From the NCBI RefSeq assembly GCF_015326965.1, contig NZ_CP017659.1, positions 1,550,001-1,614,000 on the forward strand: a stretch of DNA of 64,000 bases, written 5' to 3'. The notes below the pieces were generated by a model. That model searched no databases. It saw nothing but the letters and a program-made list of their open reading frames with translations, and was not told the DNA's origin. The DNA is from Paenibacillus sp. JZ16. Lineage in GTDB: Bacteria; Bacillota; Bacilli; Paenibacillales; Paenibacillaceae. Numbering within the stretch: position 1 is the first letter of the stretch; each line of letters opens with the position of its first letter. The position numbers were made by a program, and so were the translations under genes. Positions 1 through 9,219 of the stretch are shown here, in pieces.

Positions 1-3000
1 GAATCATCATGACGGCTTCCGCCCGGGTCGCGGATTCCCGTGGGGCGAACCGGTTACCTAAGCGCCCATTCACGATGCCAGCCGCGGTGGCGGCAGCGAT
101 TTCCTTCTCTGCCCAAGCCGGAATGGCTTTCTGATCAAGGAATTCCGTTTCTGCTTCTGGTAAGGAAAGGCCCAGATAACGTGTGATCAGGACAGCCATT
201 TCAGAACGGTTGACAGGTTGATTCGGTCTGAATGTGCCATCTTGATATCCCTTCACAATACCTTCGGATACAGCCCATTGAATCGCTTTAAGCGCCCAGG
301 TTCCGATGAGGGAACTGTCTTTGAAATTCAGCTTCCCAGCATCCCCTTGTCCATTCAATGCTTTGAACATCATCACCATAAATTCAGCGCGTGTTACTTG
401 CCGGTCCGGCTTAAAGGTAAGATCCGGATAGCCGTCCACAATACCGAGCTGAACGGCTTCCTCTATCGCCGACGAAGCCCAATGTCCCGCGATGTCGGTT
501 AACATCACTGGCTTTGGCTCCGGCTTCGGTTCTTCGGTCCCCGGCTTCGCCTTACGATGAATGGTTAACTGGTAAGTTCGGGTCGTACCGTTCTCAGCCC
601 GAATCATCAGCTTCAACAGGTTATCCCCTTCCTTCAGCTCGATAACCTGATCCTTCTTCAGGGATTCTTCCCCCAGAAGGACTGTTGCCTTGTTATGCGC
701 CGCATCCACACGGAGCTGCACGGATTCGGCTTCCGTCTCAAGTCGGTACTCTGTCGTATTCTCATTAAATGCAGGGGTGAGTTCCGCTGCTTTGCCGCCG
801 ATGATCACTTCGAGTCCTTTTAAACGGTTGTCTCCAGATAATACGTGGCCTCCAGAGGATCCCGATCCCGACTCTGATCCCGATGATGGCGGGTTCTCCG
901 TTGAAGGTACCACCGAAGCGTTATAGGTACGGATCGCGGCTTGCAGAGCGCTGATCGCAGCTTGTACTTCCTTGGCTGTTGCCTGATCCTGCTGCGCTAT
1001 GGCGCTGGCTCTTTCAATGGCAGCACGGAGTGCAGACCTTGCTTCTGCCGGATACTGCCCCGGCGATGTGCCTTCCTTTGTTTCGTCAAGCCTTTGCTGT
1101 GCCGATGCGATTAATCCGATTAACTCGCTCTTGTCTACTGCTGCTGCCGGCGTTGTAACCGACTTATGAAGTCCGGCGCTCTCTCCCGCAGCGTTATAGG
1201 CTTTCACGGTAAAATGATATCGGGTGTCAGGAACCAAACCGGAAGCGGTATGCGAATACACATCATTTGTCACGGTAACAACCGGTTCACTCTGCCCTTT
1301 CAGATATACACGATATCCATCCACGCCATCATCTGCGGTCGCTTCCGGCCAGCTCATGGATACAGCGTCTGATGTGATGTTCGAAAATTCAAGCTCCCCG
1401 GCTGTCCACACTGGCGCTCCCGGAATGTCTACGGCTTGAGTGACGACCGTTAATATCTCACTCGGAGCCGATTCCGTGCCTTGCTTGTCCACGGCGGTTA
1501 CTTTGAATTCATACAGCGTGTCCGGGGTCAGCCCCGTCGCTTCATATACGCTATCCGTGACCGTTGCTACGCGCTCTCCGTCCTGATATACATTATAATT
1601 CATCGCTTGTTGGTCTGGACTGCTCACGGGATCCCAACCGATTTGAACCGTTGACGATGTCACATTCAGTGCTTTCAGGTTGGTCGGAGCGTCTGGATTC
1701 CCTCCATCTGTCGTGAATGTCCACACATCCGAAAGGGTTCTCCCCCCGAATTTGTCTTGTGCGACGACATACCACGAATAAGTTCCATCGGATTGCAGTC
1801 CTGCCCATTGCTGAACAACCTCAGTGCCGCTAGCTACGTTCTGCGGCGTACCGATGGACTCTCCTCTCAGATGATTCACTTGGATCGAATCCGTTGCTAC
1901 CCGCTTTAATTTCGGTTCAAGATCCAGATTCATCTTGAACTCATCCGAGCCATTCGTATAATAATTGTACTTGTCCAGATAAGGAGAGTACGTATTCACG
2001 TAAATCTGATTGCTATCCTTATCAAAATGCAGCAGTCTCAAGTAACCACTCCCGCCATCGGCATGTCCTTGATAGTCTGCCAGCATCTGATATACGGTTC
2101 TGTCCGCAGTACCGTCACCATTATCATCCAATTCATTTTTAAGCAGACTGGCTCCCGTGTAATGGCCGCTTAGAACGGCAACCACGTTGGGATTCGGTAC
2201 GACAACTTCCTTGTACAATTTGTTGCCTATACCGGAACGAGTTCCGTTCGCGAGCATGTAATCGTGGAAATTCAGAAATGCGATACGGTCCGGATATTCT
2301 GCGAGAACCTCGTTCATCCACTTTATGTCCTCGTCTTCAACGCCCCATCCCATATACATCATGATAAAGTCGTTGCCTTCAACGGATACAAGGTCATAAT
2401 GTCCGCGATTGTCCTTGTAGGAACCTCCGTAATATGGCTGATTCTTGTAACGGTTCTCCCCGAAATATTGACTGTAGGTCGTGTAGTCCCAATCGTAGCT
2501 TCCCACATCATGATTTCCGGCGAGCACGCCATGCGGCAGATTTGCATCCTCCAGCATCTTCATGTAATCATCGGCACGTTTCCATTGATACTCAGCTGTC
2601 GGGTCGTTCACGATATCACCGGTATGGAACAAATATTTGATGTTCATATCATCGATGGAATCGACAATCCAGTTGAATTGCTTCTGCTGAATATGCGGGT
2701 ACAGCTCCGTTAAGAATTGGGTATCCGATACCCAAACAAAAGTGTAGTCATAATCTCCACGTGAAGGGATTTCATCCTGTACAATGACATCCACTTTGCT
2801 GTTTTGTACGTAGTCTGCTGCCGACAGTTCGCCTCGAAGGGTAAAATCATCTTCAGACTGCGCAATATGTTTGGTGATCTCCATCCACTTATTCAGGTTG
2901 TGGTTCCACGCATACATCGTGACCTTGCGGCCCGACACCGTATGTCCTTCCCAAGTAACTTCAACGCGGTCACCCGGCTCCACGGCATGCTCCAGCTCTA

Positions 3001-5191
3001 CCTCAAACCGGATATACGGGAACTGGGACGTGGAATCCACCGTGACATATTGATCGTTGGATTCAGCTACCAGCTTCAATTCCTCTTCGGTCAGCGCGGT
3101 TTCGCCAGCCGGGAACCTATCCTTAGGAGGCTCTTCATCCGAGGCGTACTTGGATAACTTTACCCGATCGCCACTTAATGCATGATACGGATATGCCTGG
3201 TGGAAAGAGACCTCAAGCTCGTCATCCGATGGATCGCTGACTTGAACCTTAAGCTCCGGCGATAACCCGGTTCCGCTCTCCATATCTGCTGGTGAGACCA
3301 ATTCGGGTGCATTCGGATGCTCCGGTGCGGTGTTAAACGTTACCGTACGTTCCGAGATGTTGCCAATCTTATCCACTGCCCGAATGTCCAGCTTATGGAC
3401 GCCTGGTTCAAGCTCGGACGATGAAGTATCGTATGGCACCTGGATGGCTCGACCATCTAGCAGTACCTCCACCTGTTCAACGCCGGATACGCTATCCTGT
3501 GCAGTCACATCAATGGGAATGCTTCCCTTATAGCTCTTGCCCTCTTCAACAGTCACGTTAATTTCGGGTCCATTGTTATCTACCTGAATGTTGGCCATTG
3601 CTTCAGACTTACCCTTTACATGCAAATCAACCTTGTGCTGCCCGTCTGTAACCGTCGTGGTATCCCATGCGTAAGAGAGGGCTTTTACCTTATCGGCAGA
3701 AATATCAAATTGAAACGTTACAAATGGCAGAAACCGTCCATCGTCCCCTAGGTCATGAATAAGCGCAGGATCGCTAAATTGCGGATCCCGGATTTCTGTT
3801 CCGTCTCCTATCAACAGCCGTACGTTGCGGACATTAAAATCATCCATATTCCCCGTCGGCTTGTCATCCTCGAAATAGGTCTTCTCATTATCGCCGGCCC
3901 GCAGGGTAATTTCGTTTGTGCCGCTTGTCAGCCATTGCGGTTCGACGGGGACAACGATGGTTTGATAACCGTCAATATTCGGCTCGGTCTTGAACAGAAC
4001 GTTCTTGCCTACGGTCACCGTGTTGATCCCATCGTCAATACCATCGCCTTCAAAAACAAAATAAGCGGAATGCTCCATAACGGCTGAACCTTGAACCGGC
4101 TGCCCGTCGATATGAAGCTCGAGATCCGCAGGCTCTGCCCCGTCTGCCGCACCCCGAATATACGTTATCCCGGTGACGGTCTGTTGATCGTCAACATTCA
4201 GGCTGGCGCTGGCCCCGTTCCCCGTGAGGTCGACTTCATATTTAGGACTCTCTACTTTCTTAAAGGTATTGGATACCGTGAAAAAGTACTCCAGCTTGTT
4301 GTGTCCCAGCAGCTCCAGATAAGAAATCGTATGACGAAGGCCTTGCTTCCCGTCCTGAAGCTGTACAACCTTGTAATCGTTCTGTCCATCGACACGATAA
4401 GATAGCGCAAGTGAAGTAACCATATGATCATCGTGCGCTTCTGCCGTAATCTCCAGATTTTCGCCCGGCTCCACATTGGTCGTTGTCGTCCGGTTGGTGA
4501 CCGCCGGTTCCTTGGTCACATCAATATGTACCGGCTCCGCAGGCACCTCGGAATGCTGCAGCGAACCCGGCGTAGCCTTATGCTCCAGCTGGGAGATCCG
4601 CTGCATCTTCAGGCTGCCATCTTCGGGATACTTATAGAAAATCCCCTGATCGGCTTTGTTATGAACCTCCCCGTCATTGTAAAATGCGGACACGATCGGA
4701 CGGCCGGTATTTGTTACAACCACGAGCTCCCGCATGCGTGAATTGGACATGCCGCCTGAGAATATTTTGACAACATCGGTGTTTTCAATCAGATTGGTGC
4801 CGTAGTTTTTATTAAAATCAGCAATCGTGGATTTGCTGTTCTGAGCATTAATGATCCAGAACACCAGCGTGCCTCTGGATGGAATCTTCACCTCATCGGG
4901 AACATGAGCCCAAAGGGTATCACTCTCCAAGTAACGATAACGAATTTTGTAATGGCTGAAATCGATGTCTTGATCGGTATTGTTATATACTTCAATAAAT
5001 TCATATCCGTCGGCGGTTCCTACATTCGTGGAATCAGGAACAAGCTCGGTGATCAGGAGTTCAGGCACGTTGGTAGGCGCGGTGGATGACTGGGCTGAAG
5101 CCTGTCCTGCGAAACCGGTAAACGAGGCCGACAACACGATACAGAGGATCAAGAAGCAGGATATACATCGATTCAGGACGATCTTAGACAA
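1..5191 (-). CDS. Secreted S-layer-anchored metallophosphoesterase with lamin-tail and FN3 domains (3' end missing)
   Basis: The frame is open from a TTG start at 5191 (AGGAGG seven bases upstream) to the window edge, over 1,730 codons. Order of domains: a signal peptide (about 1-33); a lamin-tail domain (about 45-170); Ig-like linker regions; a calcineurin-like metallophosphoesterase (about 815-1060) with the motifs SDTQ, GDIV, GNHD, an NFHD histidine and SGHYTG; two fibronectin III domains (about 1165-1345); a helical FIVAR-like segment (1350-1425); a cadherin-like beta domain (1455-1545); then three S-layer homology repeats, the last ending in TRAEAVMM. All metal-ligand motifs are present, so it is probably an active extracellular phosphodiesterase or nuclease-like enzyme held on the cell wall. 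The substrate is unknown. No partner gene is co-transcribed. The stop codon lies outside the window. Confidence 0.9.
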   Translation of the reverse strand, partial: MSKIVLNRCISCFLILCIVLSASFTGFAGQASAQSSTAPTNVPELLITELVPDSTNVGTADGYEFIEVYNNTDQDIDFSHYKIRYRYLESDTLWAHVPDEVKIPSRGTLVFWIINAQNSKSTIADFNKNYGTNLIENTDVVKIFSGGMSNSRMRELVVVTNTGRPIVSAFYNDGEVHNKADQGIFYKYPEDGSLKMQRISQLEHKATPGSLQHSEVPAEPVHIDVTKEPAVTNRTTTTNVEPGENLEITAEAHDDHMVTSLALSYRVDGQNDYKVVQLQDGKQGLRHTISYLELLGHNKLEYFFTVSNTFKKVESPKYEVDLTGNGASASLNVDDQQTVTGITYIRGAADGAEPADLELHIDGQPVQGSAVMEHSAYFVFEGDGIDDGINTVTVGKNVLFKTEPNIDGYQTIVVPVEPQWLTSGTNEITLRAGDNEKTYFEDDKPTGNMDDFNVRNVRLLIGDGTEIRDPQFSDPALIHDLGDDGRFLPFVTFQFDISADKVKALSYAWDTTTVTDGQHKVDLHVKGKSEAMANIQVDNNGPEINVTVEEGKSYKGSIPIDVTAQDSVSGVEQVEVLLDGRAIQVPYDTSSSELEPGVHKLDIRAVDKIGNISERTVTFNTAPEHPNAPELVSPADMESGTGLSPELKVQVSDPSDDELEVSFHQAYPYHALSGDRVKLSKYASDEEPPKDRFPAGETALTEEELKLVAESNDQYVTVDSTSQFPYIRFEVELEHAVEPGDRVEVTWEGHTVSGRKVTMYAWNHNLNKWMEITKHIAQSEDDFTLRGELSAADYVQNSKVDVIVQDEIPSRGDYDYTFVWVSDTQFLTELYPHIQQKQFNWIVDSIDDMNIKYLFHTGDIVNDPTAEYQWKRADDYMKMLEDANLPHGVLAGNHDVGSYDWDYTTYSQYFGENRYKNQPYYGGSYKDNRGHYDLVSVEGNDFIMMYMGWGVEDEDIKWMNEVLAEYPDRIAFLNFHDYMLANGTRSGIGNKLYKEVVVPNPNVVAVLSGHYTGASLLKNELDDNGDGTADRTVYQMLADYQGHADGGSGYLRLLHFDKDSNQIYVNTYSPYLDKYNYYTNGSDEFKMNLDLEPKLKRVATDSIQVNHLRGESIGTPQNVASGTEVVQQWAGLQSDGTYSWYVVAQDKFGGRTLSDVWTFTTDGGNPDAPTNLKALNVTSSTVQIGWDPVSSPDQQAMNYNVYQDGERVATVTDSVYEATGLTPDTLYEFKVTAVDKQGTESAPSEILTVVTQAVDIPGAPVWTAGELEFSNITSDAVSMSWPEATADDGVDGYRVYLKGQSEPVVTVTNDVYSHTASGLVPDTRYHFTVKAYNAAGESAGLHKSVTTPAAAVDKSELIGLIASAQQRLDETKEGTSPGQYPAEARSALRAAIERASAIAQQDQATAKEVQAAISALQAAIRTYNASVVPSTENPPSSGSESGSGSSGGHVLSGDNRLKGLEVIIGGKAAELTPAFNENTTEYRLETEAESVQLRVDAAHNKATVLLGEESLKKDQVIELKEGDNLLKLMIRAENGTTRTYQLTIHRKAKPGTEEPKPEPKPVMLTDIAGHWASSAIEEAVQLGIVDGYPDLTFKPDRQVTRAEFMVMMFKALNGQGDAGKLNFKDSSLIGTWALKAIQWAVSEGIVKGYQDGTFRPNQPVNRSEMAVLITRYLGLSLPEAETEFLDQKAIPAWAEKEIAAATAAGIVNGRLGNRFAPRESATRAEAVMMI

Positions 5192-5268
5192 TGGAAAACC
5201 TCCTAGAAATGATTTTTTGAACAATCAATTCAGTTTCCCAATTCTCCAGGTCTCCATGGGATCTCCAA

Positions 5269-5296
5269 ATTTTAATTAAAGCGCTTTCAATATCAA
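5269..5296 (-). promoter_or_regulatory. Promoter of the surface phosphoesterase gene with a cre-like site in the spacer
   Basis: On the minus strand TTGATA (5291-5296) is followed after 16 bases by TAAAAT (5269-5274), about 80 bases upstream of the TTG start. The spacer contains TGAAAGCGCTTTAA (5276-5289), one mismatch from the catabolite-responsive element consensus TGWNANCGNTNWCA. Catabolite repression by CcpA is an inference. The rest of 5297-5650 shows no gene. Confidence 0.5.
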
Positions 5297-5651
5297 ATCC
5301 CTCACTCTATCAGATTTAGGCTATTCCCTTGAGAGATCCATTTAGCACGTCACCTCCTAAGATCAATAATTGCATATTCCCTTCGTTTTTTAAACCACTT
5401 TATGTAAAATCTGATAAATGATACGCAAGTCCCGGAAATCAGCTAGCCTTCTAGTAAAATAGGATAATATCCGAACAGACCTTCATCACTATATCTTAAG
5501 TAAGCATCCATATCTCAAGATCCACAAACGAAACCGGCATGGCGTTTAAAGATCATTACTTCCGATCTATTCATTTCTTATCCGTTTCATCTTTGAGCAA
5601 GCATTGTTCATCATCCTTTCTCATAGGATGCAGTTTGTGCTTATTCTGCAC

Positions 5652-5877
5652 AAAAAAAAGACCCCGCGAATGATATCGCAGGATCCTTATCAGTGGGAAG
5701 CGAATTTGTTATTCATTATGCAGCAATTTTCCAATTGCTAGGGTGCCTTACCAGAAAAGAATCGAAGAAACTTCGCTCTCCTTCTCCTTTTACGAGTGTT
5801 CATGGCGAATCAACTTCCTTTCGGAATGACATGATGTTCTTCCGTCCGTCGATTGACAATACCACTTCCCACTTGTT
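5652..5877 (-). ncRNA. Structured noncoding RNA, copy 1 of a paralogous pair
   Basis: This minus-strand element of about 226 nt aligns along its length with 8188-8411. Shared parts in order: a promoter of the form GTTTCA-13 bases-GGGTA; a 5' arm AAGTGGGAAGTGG (5862-5874); CCGAAAGGA followed by an ATG; a small hairpin GCAATT-GGAA-AATTGC; a 3' arm CTTCCCACT (5692-5700) complementary to the 5' arm; and a terminator with a long U run (5652-5685). The long-range closing helix and the hairpin that pairs in both copies despite sequence change argue for a folded RNA. The short frame at 5738-5803 (21 residues, very basic) is not conserved in copy 2. The family is not recognised; 6S RNA is an alternative to test. 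Confidence 0.65.
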
Positions 5878-5883
5878 CTATAT

Positions 5884-5908
5884 TTACCCGGTTCTCGGGA
5901 AGTGAAAC
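5884..5908 (-). promoter_or_regulatory. Promoter of ncRNA copy 1, SigB-like
   Basis: GTTTCA (5903-5908), 13 bases, then GGGTAA (5884-5889) on the minus strand. Copy 2 has the same boxes with exactly the same spacing, although the spacers differ. The boxes resemble the SigB-type consensus GTTTAA-N13-15-GGGTAT rather than the housekeeping consensus. Assignment to a sigma factor is inference. Confidence 0.5.
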
Positions 5909-5983
5909 ATTTTTGACCCGAACTTTCTTTGAATATGGAGATCAGCTATGTACCCCTTTATTTGTTTAAATGATTGCGGCTGC

Positions 5984-6547
5984 TCACACACTCTTCATTG
6001 TCTGGGACAGTTGTACCAGCTTGTTCATCGTTTTCCAATTCCGCATCGTCATCGGCACGCCGAGCTTCGACAACTGAACCGCCAGCTTGGAATTCCGAAC
6101 GCTTTCCTTGAACAGCAAGTAAACCTCTTCACCGATCACCTCGAAGATTTCCTTTTCGTTCACATAAAGCTTTAATTTCTCCACATCTTCAACAGCAGGC
6201 GCTTCCGTCAGCATGGCAACATAAAGACTCTCAAACTCCGATGCTGCCTCCGCTTGACGCAGCGTTTCTTCCGAAAATGGACAGTTCCGAACGATCCCCT
6301 CGATTTCCTCGGAGGTTCTAAGGATCACCGATATCGGGAAGCCGAACGTTTCAAATATGCCCTGCTCGATTTGAACGCGCAGCGTTTCCTTGGATTCCCC
6401 GGATTCAAAGAGCACGTTTCCGCTCTGGATGTAGGTCTGCACGCGAGCTAGTCCCCTAGATTCAAGCATCTTTCTTAAATCGGCCATCTTGATTTTATTG
6501 TGTCCGCCTACGTTGATCCCTCTAAGCAACGCAATATAGATTGTCAT
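5984..6547 (-). CDS. DUF1697 family protein
   Basis: This 187-residue protein begins MTIYIALLRGINVGGHNKIK, the typical start of the DUF1697 family, and ends NWKTMNKLVQL, also typical. The ATG at 6545-6547 overlaps the hemY stop in a TAATG junction, so translation is probably coupled. An upstream in-frame start at 6631 lies inside hemY and lacks the family N-terminus. The biochemical function of the family is unknown and the pairing with hemY gives no direct clue. It is a soluble alpha/beta protein with no membrane segments. Confidence 0.85.
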   Translation of the reverse strand: MTIYIALLRGINVGGHNKIKMADLRKMLESRGLARVQTYIQSGNVLFESGESKETLRVQIEQGIFETFGFPISVILRTSEEIEGIVRNCPFSEETLRQAEAASEFESLYVAMLTEAPAVEDVEKLKLYVNEKEIFEVIGEEVYLLFKESVRNSKLAVQLSKLGVPMTMRNWKTMNKLVQLSQTMKSV

Positions 6548-7941
6548 TAGGGCATCCTTTCCAGAATCAGACCTGCCGTCTTCTCCCCGTTCGCAATGCA
6601 ATCCGGTATCCCCACTCCATAATAGGAGCATCCCGCCAAAATAACGTTAGGATACAGGTCATCCATTTTCTGTTCTAATGATTCCACGATTTGCCGGTGC
6701 TTCAAATGATAATTCGGCATATTGTCATGCCATTTGGTGACTTCACAAGAGATCGGCTCAGCCTTAATGCCAAGGCTTTGGCTGATATCCCCCATCCCGA
6801 TCTGTTTCAATTCTTGATCGGATAACTGGATCAGCTCCTCATAATGCGGATTGGAGCTCTTGTAGAACAATCGCATCAATAACCGCTTGTTCTCGGAGGT
6901 ATGCTCCCATTTCCGGCTCGTCCAGGTGCAAGCATCACACTTCAACCGGGTTCCCTTGGCCGTAATGAATCCCGTTCCATCATAGGGAAGCTCTTCGTCT
7001 TGAATGTCATAGGCAAGATACACGCTGATGAGCGATTTGGTATACATCTGGTCAAAGTCCTCATTAAGCAGCGGATCTTGCAGCAAATCCTTCGCGGCGG
7101 ATCCCAGCGTGCTTAAAACAACAAAATCAGCTTCAAGCTTTTCGCCATTTGCCAACGTCACCCCGTAGCCGCTGGCTGCTTTCTCCAGCTTCTCTGCGGC
7201 AACGCCTTTGTATATCTTCGCGCCTGCTTGGATCACGGTCCGTTCCAATGCATCAATCAATACGGAGACTCCGTCTTTGAAGGAAAGAAATTTCTTATTG
7301 CCCGAGCCAAGGAATTTCTGTTTATTCTCGGCCAAACCGCCCATGATGCTGCCGTACGTATTTTTGTACTCCAGCAAATAGGGAAACGTTGACGCAATTG
7401 TCAGGTCATGAAGCTCCCCGGAATAGACGCCCGATATGACCGGAGCGATCTGATTCTGAACGATTTCCTTGCCAAGGAAGGCTTCAAGGAACTCCCCCAA
7501 AGAATCGTCCTTGGTATACGTTTCATTCGGCGTGTAATAGTCCTTGAGCGCCTCCACCTTCCCCTCGGCAGACACAAGCTCGCTTTCGGCCAAGGATTTC
7601 AGGCTAAGCGGTATGCCGAATACGCTCTCATCCGGGATTCTTTTCAAACCTGCAGTCGTATATATGAAAGAAGTCCCCGTGGCGTTATACACAATCTGGT
7701 CTGTTAACTGAAGCTCCTCCAGAAGTGGTGCCACATTCGTTTTCCGGGATACGATCGAATCCGCTCCGGTTTCCATAATAAATTCACCGTTCTGAACGGT
7801 GCGGATTTTGCCTCCGAGCGTTTCACTTGCCTCGATAAGCACCAGTTCCATATTCTGTTGAAGGTGCTTCAACTCTTTTTGCAGATAGTATAAGGTCGAA
7901 AGTCCGGTAATGCCGCCGCCGATAACTACGGTAGTTGTCAC
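6547..7941 (-). CDS. hemY: Protoporphyrinogen/coproporphyrinogen oxidase
   Basis: This 464-residue flavoprotein oxidises coproporphyrinogen III or protoporphyrinogen IX in heme synthesis. The N-terminus TTTVVIGGGITGLS is the FAD-binding Rossmann motif, followed by the conserved LIEASETLGGKIRT and GADSI stretches; the C-terminus NVILAGCSYYGVGIPDCIANG is the second FAD-binding region. The GTG at 7939-7941 is preferred because GAGGTG lies eight bases upstream and the motif starts straight away. An ATG ten codons upstream (7971) has no ribosome site. In Gram-positive bacteria this enzyme usually acts in the coproporphyrin-dependent branch. No other heme genes are adjacent. It is followed without a gap by the DUF1697 gene. 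Confidence 0.92.
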   Translation of the reverse strand: MTTTVVIGGGITGLSTLYYLQKELKHLQQNMELVLIEASETLGGKIRTVQNGEFIMETGADSIVSRKTNVAPLLEELQLTDQIVYNATGTSFIYTTAGLKRIPDESVFGIPLSLKSLAESELVSAEGKVEALKDYYTPNETYTKDDSLGEFLEAFLGKEIVQNQIAPVISGVYSGELHDLTIASTFPYLLEYKNTYGSIMGGLAENKQKFLGSGNKKFLSFKDGVSVLIDALERTVIQAGAKIYKGVAAEKLEKAASGYGVTLANGEKLEADFVVLSTLGSAAKDLLQDPLLNEDFDQMYTKSLISVYLAYDIQDEELPYDGTGFITAKGTRLKCDACTWTSRKWEHTSENKRLLMRLFYKSSNPHYEELIQLSDQELKQIGMGDISQSLGIKAEPISCEVTKWHDNMPNYHLKHRQIVESLEQKMDDLYPNVILAGCSYYGVGIPDCIANGEKTAGLILERMP

Positions 7942-8061
7942 TGTACATACACCTCTATTATGTAGGTTCATAACATCTTAATCATGATTGTTACCATTGT
8001 ATCCAATTTCTAAGTATATCATAGAGCCCGTGCTTCCGAGGGACGCCATTCCCTCAATATT

Positions 8062-8079
8062 GTGAACAGAACCGTTCAC
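8062..8079. promoter_or_regulatory. Perfect inverted repeat upstream of hemY
   Basis: GTGAAC, six bases, GTTCAC lies about 120 bp upstream of the hemY start in a 250-bp stretch (7942-8187) with no gene. It has the shape of a repressor operator, but no regulator is assigned. Confidence 0.25.
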
Positions 8080-8187
8080 TACTACGACTTCCCGCCCGCC
8101 CCGCGAGAAAACCCACCATTAGTACAGGCGTATTGCTCCTTAGTGCACGTACGGGGTCCAGGAGCATGCTTGGAGGGTTGTTGACAG

Positions 8188-8411
8188 CAAAAAACCCCGC
8201 GAGATCACTCGCAGAGTTTTTTTCGTGGGAAGCGGTCTTTTCTATTCTAACGCAATCGTTCCATTGCTTAAGGTGTACTTTGGAATCATTCAGATTGTGT
8301 CGTCCTTATTCCTCGTCATGTTGTACATGGGTATCAAATCCTTTCGGTAATTCCGACTTAACGTCTTGTTATCCGTCTGGTGTTGATGTGTGTTTCCACT
8401 TCCCACTTAGG
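8188..8411 (-). ncRNA. Structured noncoding RNA, copy 2 of a paralogous pair
   Basis: The second copy of the element at 5652-5877, also minus strand and about 224 nt. The 5' arm AAGTGGGAAGTGG (8396-8408) pairs with CTTCCCAC (8226-8233). The hairpin here is GCAAT-GGAACG-ATTGC, so the stem is kept with a changed loop. A terminator with CTCTGCGAG/CTCGCGGGG and a U run closes it (8190-8225). It sits between the (p)ppGpp synthetase gene and hemY. A possible 12-codon frame (8290-8328) follows CCGAAAGGA, but its peptide is unlike that of copy 1. The ends are estimated from the -10 box and the U run. Confidence 0.65.
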
Positions 8412-8417
8412 ATATAT

Positions 8418-8442
8418 ATACCCGGTGCATGGATGGTGAAAC
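8418..8442 (-). promoter_or_regulatory. Promoter of ncRNA copy 2, SigB-like
   Basis: GTTTCA (8437-8442), 13 bases, GGGTAT (8418-8423) on the minus strand, identical in layout to the copy 1 promoter. It lies between the stop of the synthetase gene and the RNA, so the RNA can be made independently of that gene. Confidence 0.5.
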
Positions 8443-8475
8443 AGTTTTATCATCTTTCTCGCTTCGCCAGGAACT

Positions 8476-9219
8476 TTATTTGTCCTCGGTCAATACTTCA
8501 AGCAAGCCCGCCGGAAGCTCATACTTGCGGTTGTTGATCTGAATGCTCTTCAGTTCCTCCAGCAGCGAATCATCGCTTTCCGAGTCCTTAATGGCCTGCA
8601 CCTCGTGGTGCAATTGCTCCATCTGACGGTCCAGCGCGTTAGCCGTATCCGCAGCCTTCTTAAGCTCTTCCAGCAGATGCTGAGGAACGGACTTATTATA
8701 TTTGTAGAAAATTTTATGCTCCAAACTCGCCCAGAAATCCATGGCAATGGTTCGAATTTGGACTTCAACGCATACCTTCTCCACCCGATCGGAGAAAAAA
8801 ACAGGCACTTCCACTAACAGATGCAGGCTTTGGTATCCGTTCGGCTTCGGATTCTTGATATAATCCTTGACGTTTAACACCGTTAAATCGCTCTGCTTCT
8901 GCAGCATGTCGCTAATTTTGTAAATGTCGGTTATGAATGAGCAGGTGATTCTTAGACCCGCAATGTCTTTGATATTATCTTCTATGGAGCTAAGAGAGAT
9001 GTTTCCGCCTTTTCGGAGCAGCTTCTTCATGATGCTCTCCGGCGATTTCAGGCGGGATTTCGTATGTTCGATCGGGCTATAATCATGAAGAGCCTGGAAC
9101 TCCTCTTTTAATATCTCCATTTTGGTTTCAATCTCATCTAAAGCGAATTTGTATTTCATCATGAATCGGGTAATTTCATTCCGAATGATTTTGAGCTGTT
9201 CGATTTGCAAAGAATTCAT
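8476..9219 (-). CDS. Small alarmone synthetase, GTP pyrophosphokinase (YwaC/YjbM type)
   Basis: This 247-residue protein transfers pyrophosphate from ATP to GTP or GDP to make (p)ppGpp. It holds only the synthetase domain: KSRLKSPESIMKKL (substrate-binding basic stretch), DIAGLRITC, PNGYQSLHLLV and VEVQIRTIAMDFWASLEHKI are all conserved RelA/SpoT synthetase motifs. There is no HD hydrolase, TGS or ACT domain, so it is a small alarmone synthetase. The C-terminal helices resemble the oligomerising tail of RelQ/RelP, and which of the two it matches was not settled. It is monocistronic, with ncRNA copy 2 directly downstream on the same strand. Confidence 0.88.
   Translation of the reverse strand: MNSLQIEQLKIIRNEITRFMMKYKFALDEIETKMEILKEEFQALHDYSPIEHTKSRLKSPESIMKKLLRKGGNISLSSIEDNIKDIAGLRITCSFITDIYKISDMLQKQSDLTVLNVKDYIKNPKPNGYQSLHLLVEVPVFFSDRVEKVCVEVQIRTIAMDFWASLEHKIFYKYNKSVPQHLLEELKKAADTANALDRQMEQLHHEVQAIKDSESDDSLLEELKSIQINNRKYELPAGLLEVLTEDK

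Noticed and set aside
5738..5803. A 21-codon basic peptide in ncRNA copy 1
   Set aside because: A ribosome-like site precedes it in both RNA copies, but the peptide is completely different in copy 2, so coding is not supported.
5652..8411. 6S RNA as identity of the two ncRNAs
   Set aside because: Length and closing helix would fit, but I could not match the central bubble, so it was left as an alternative to test.
8133..8537. A 134-codon plus-strand frame
   Set aside because: It crosses the terminator and ncRNA copy 2 on the other strand and has no ribosome site.
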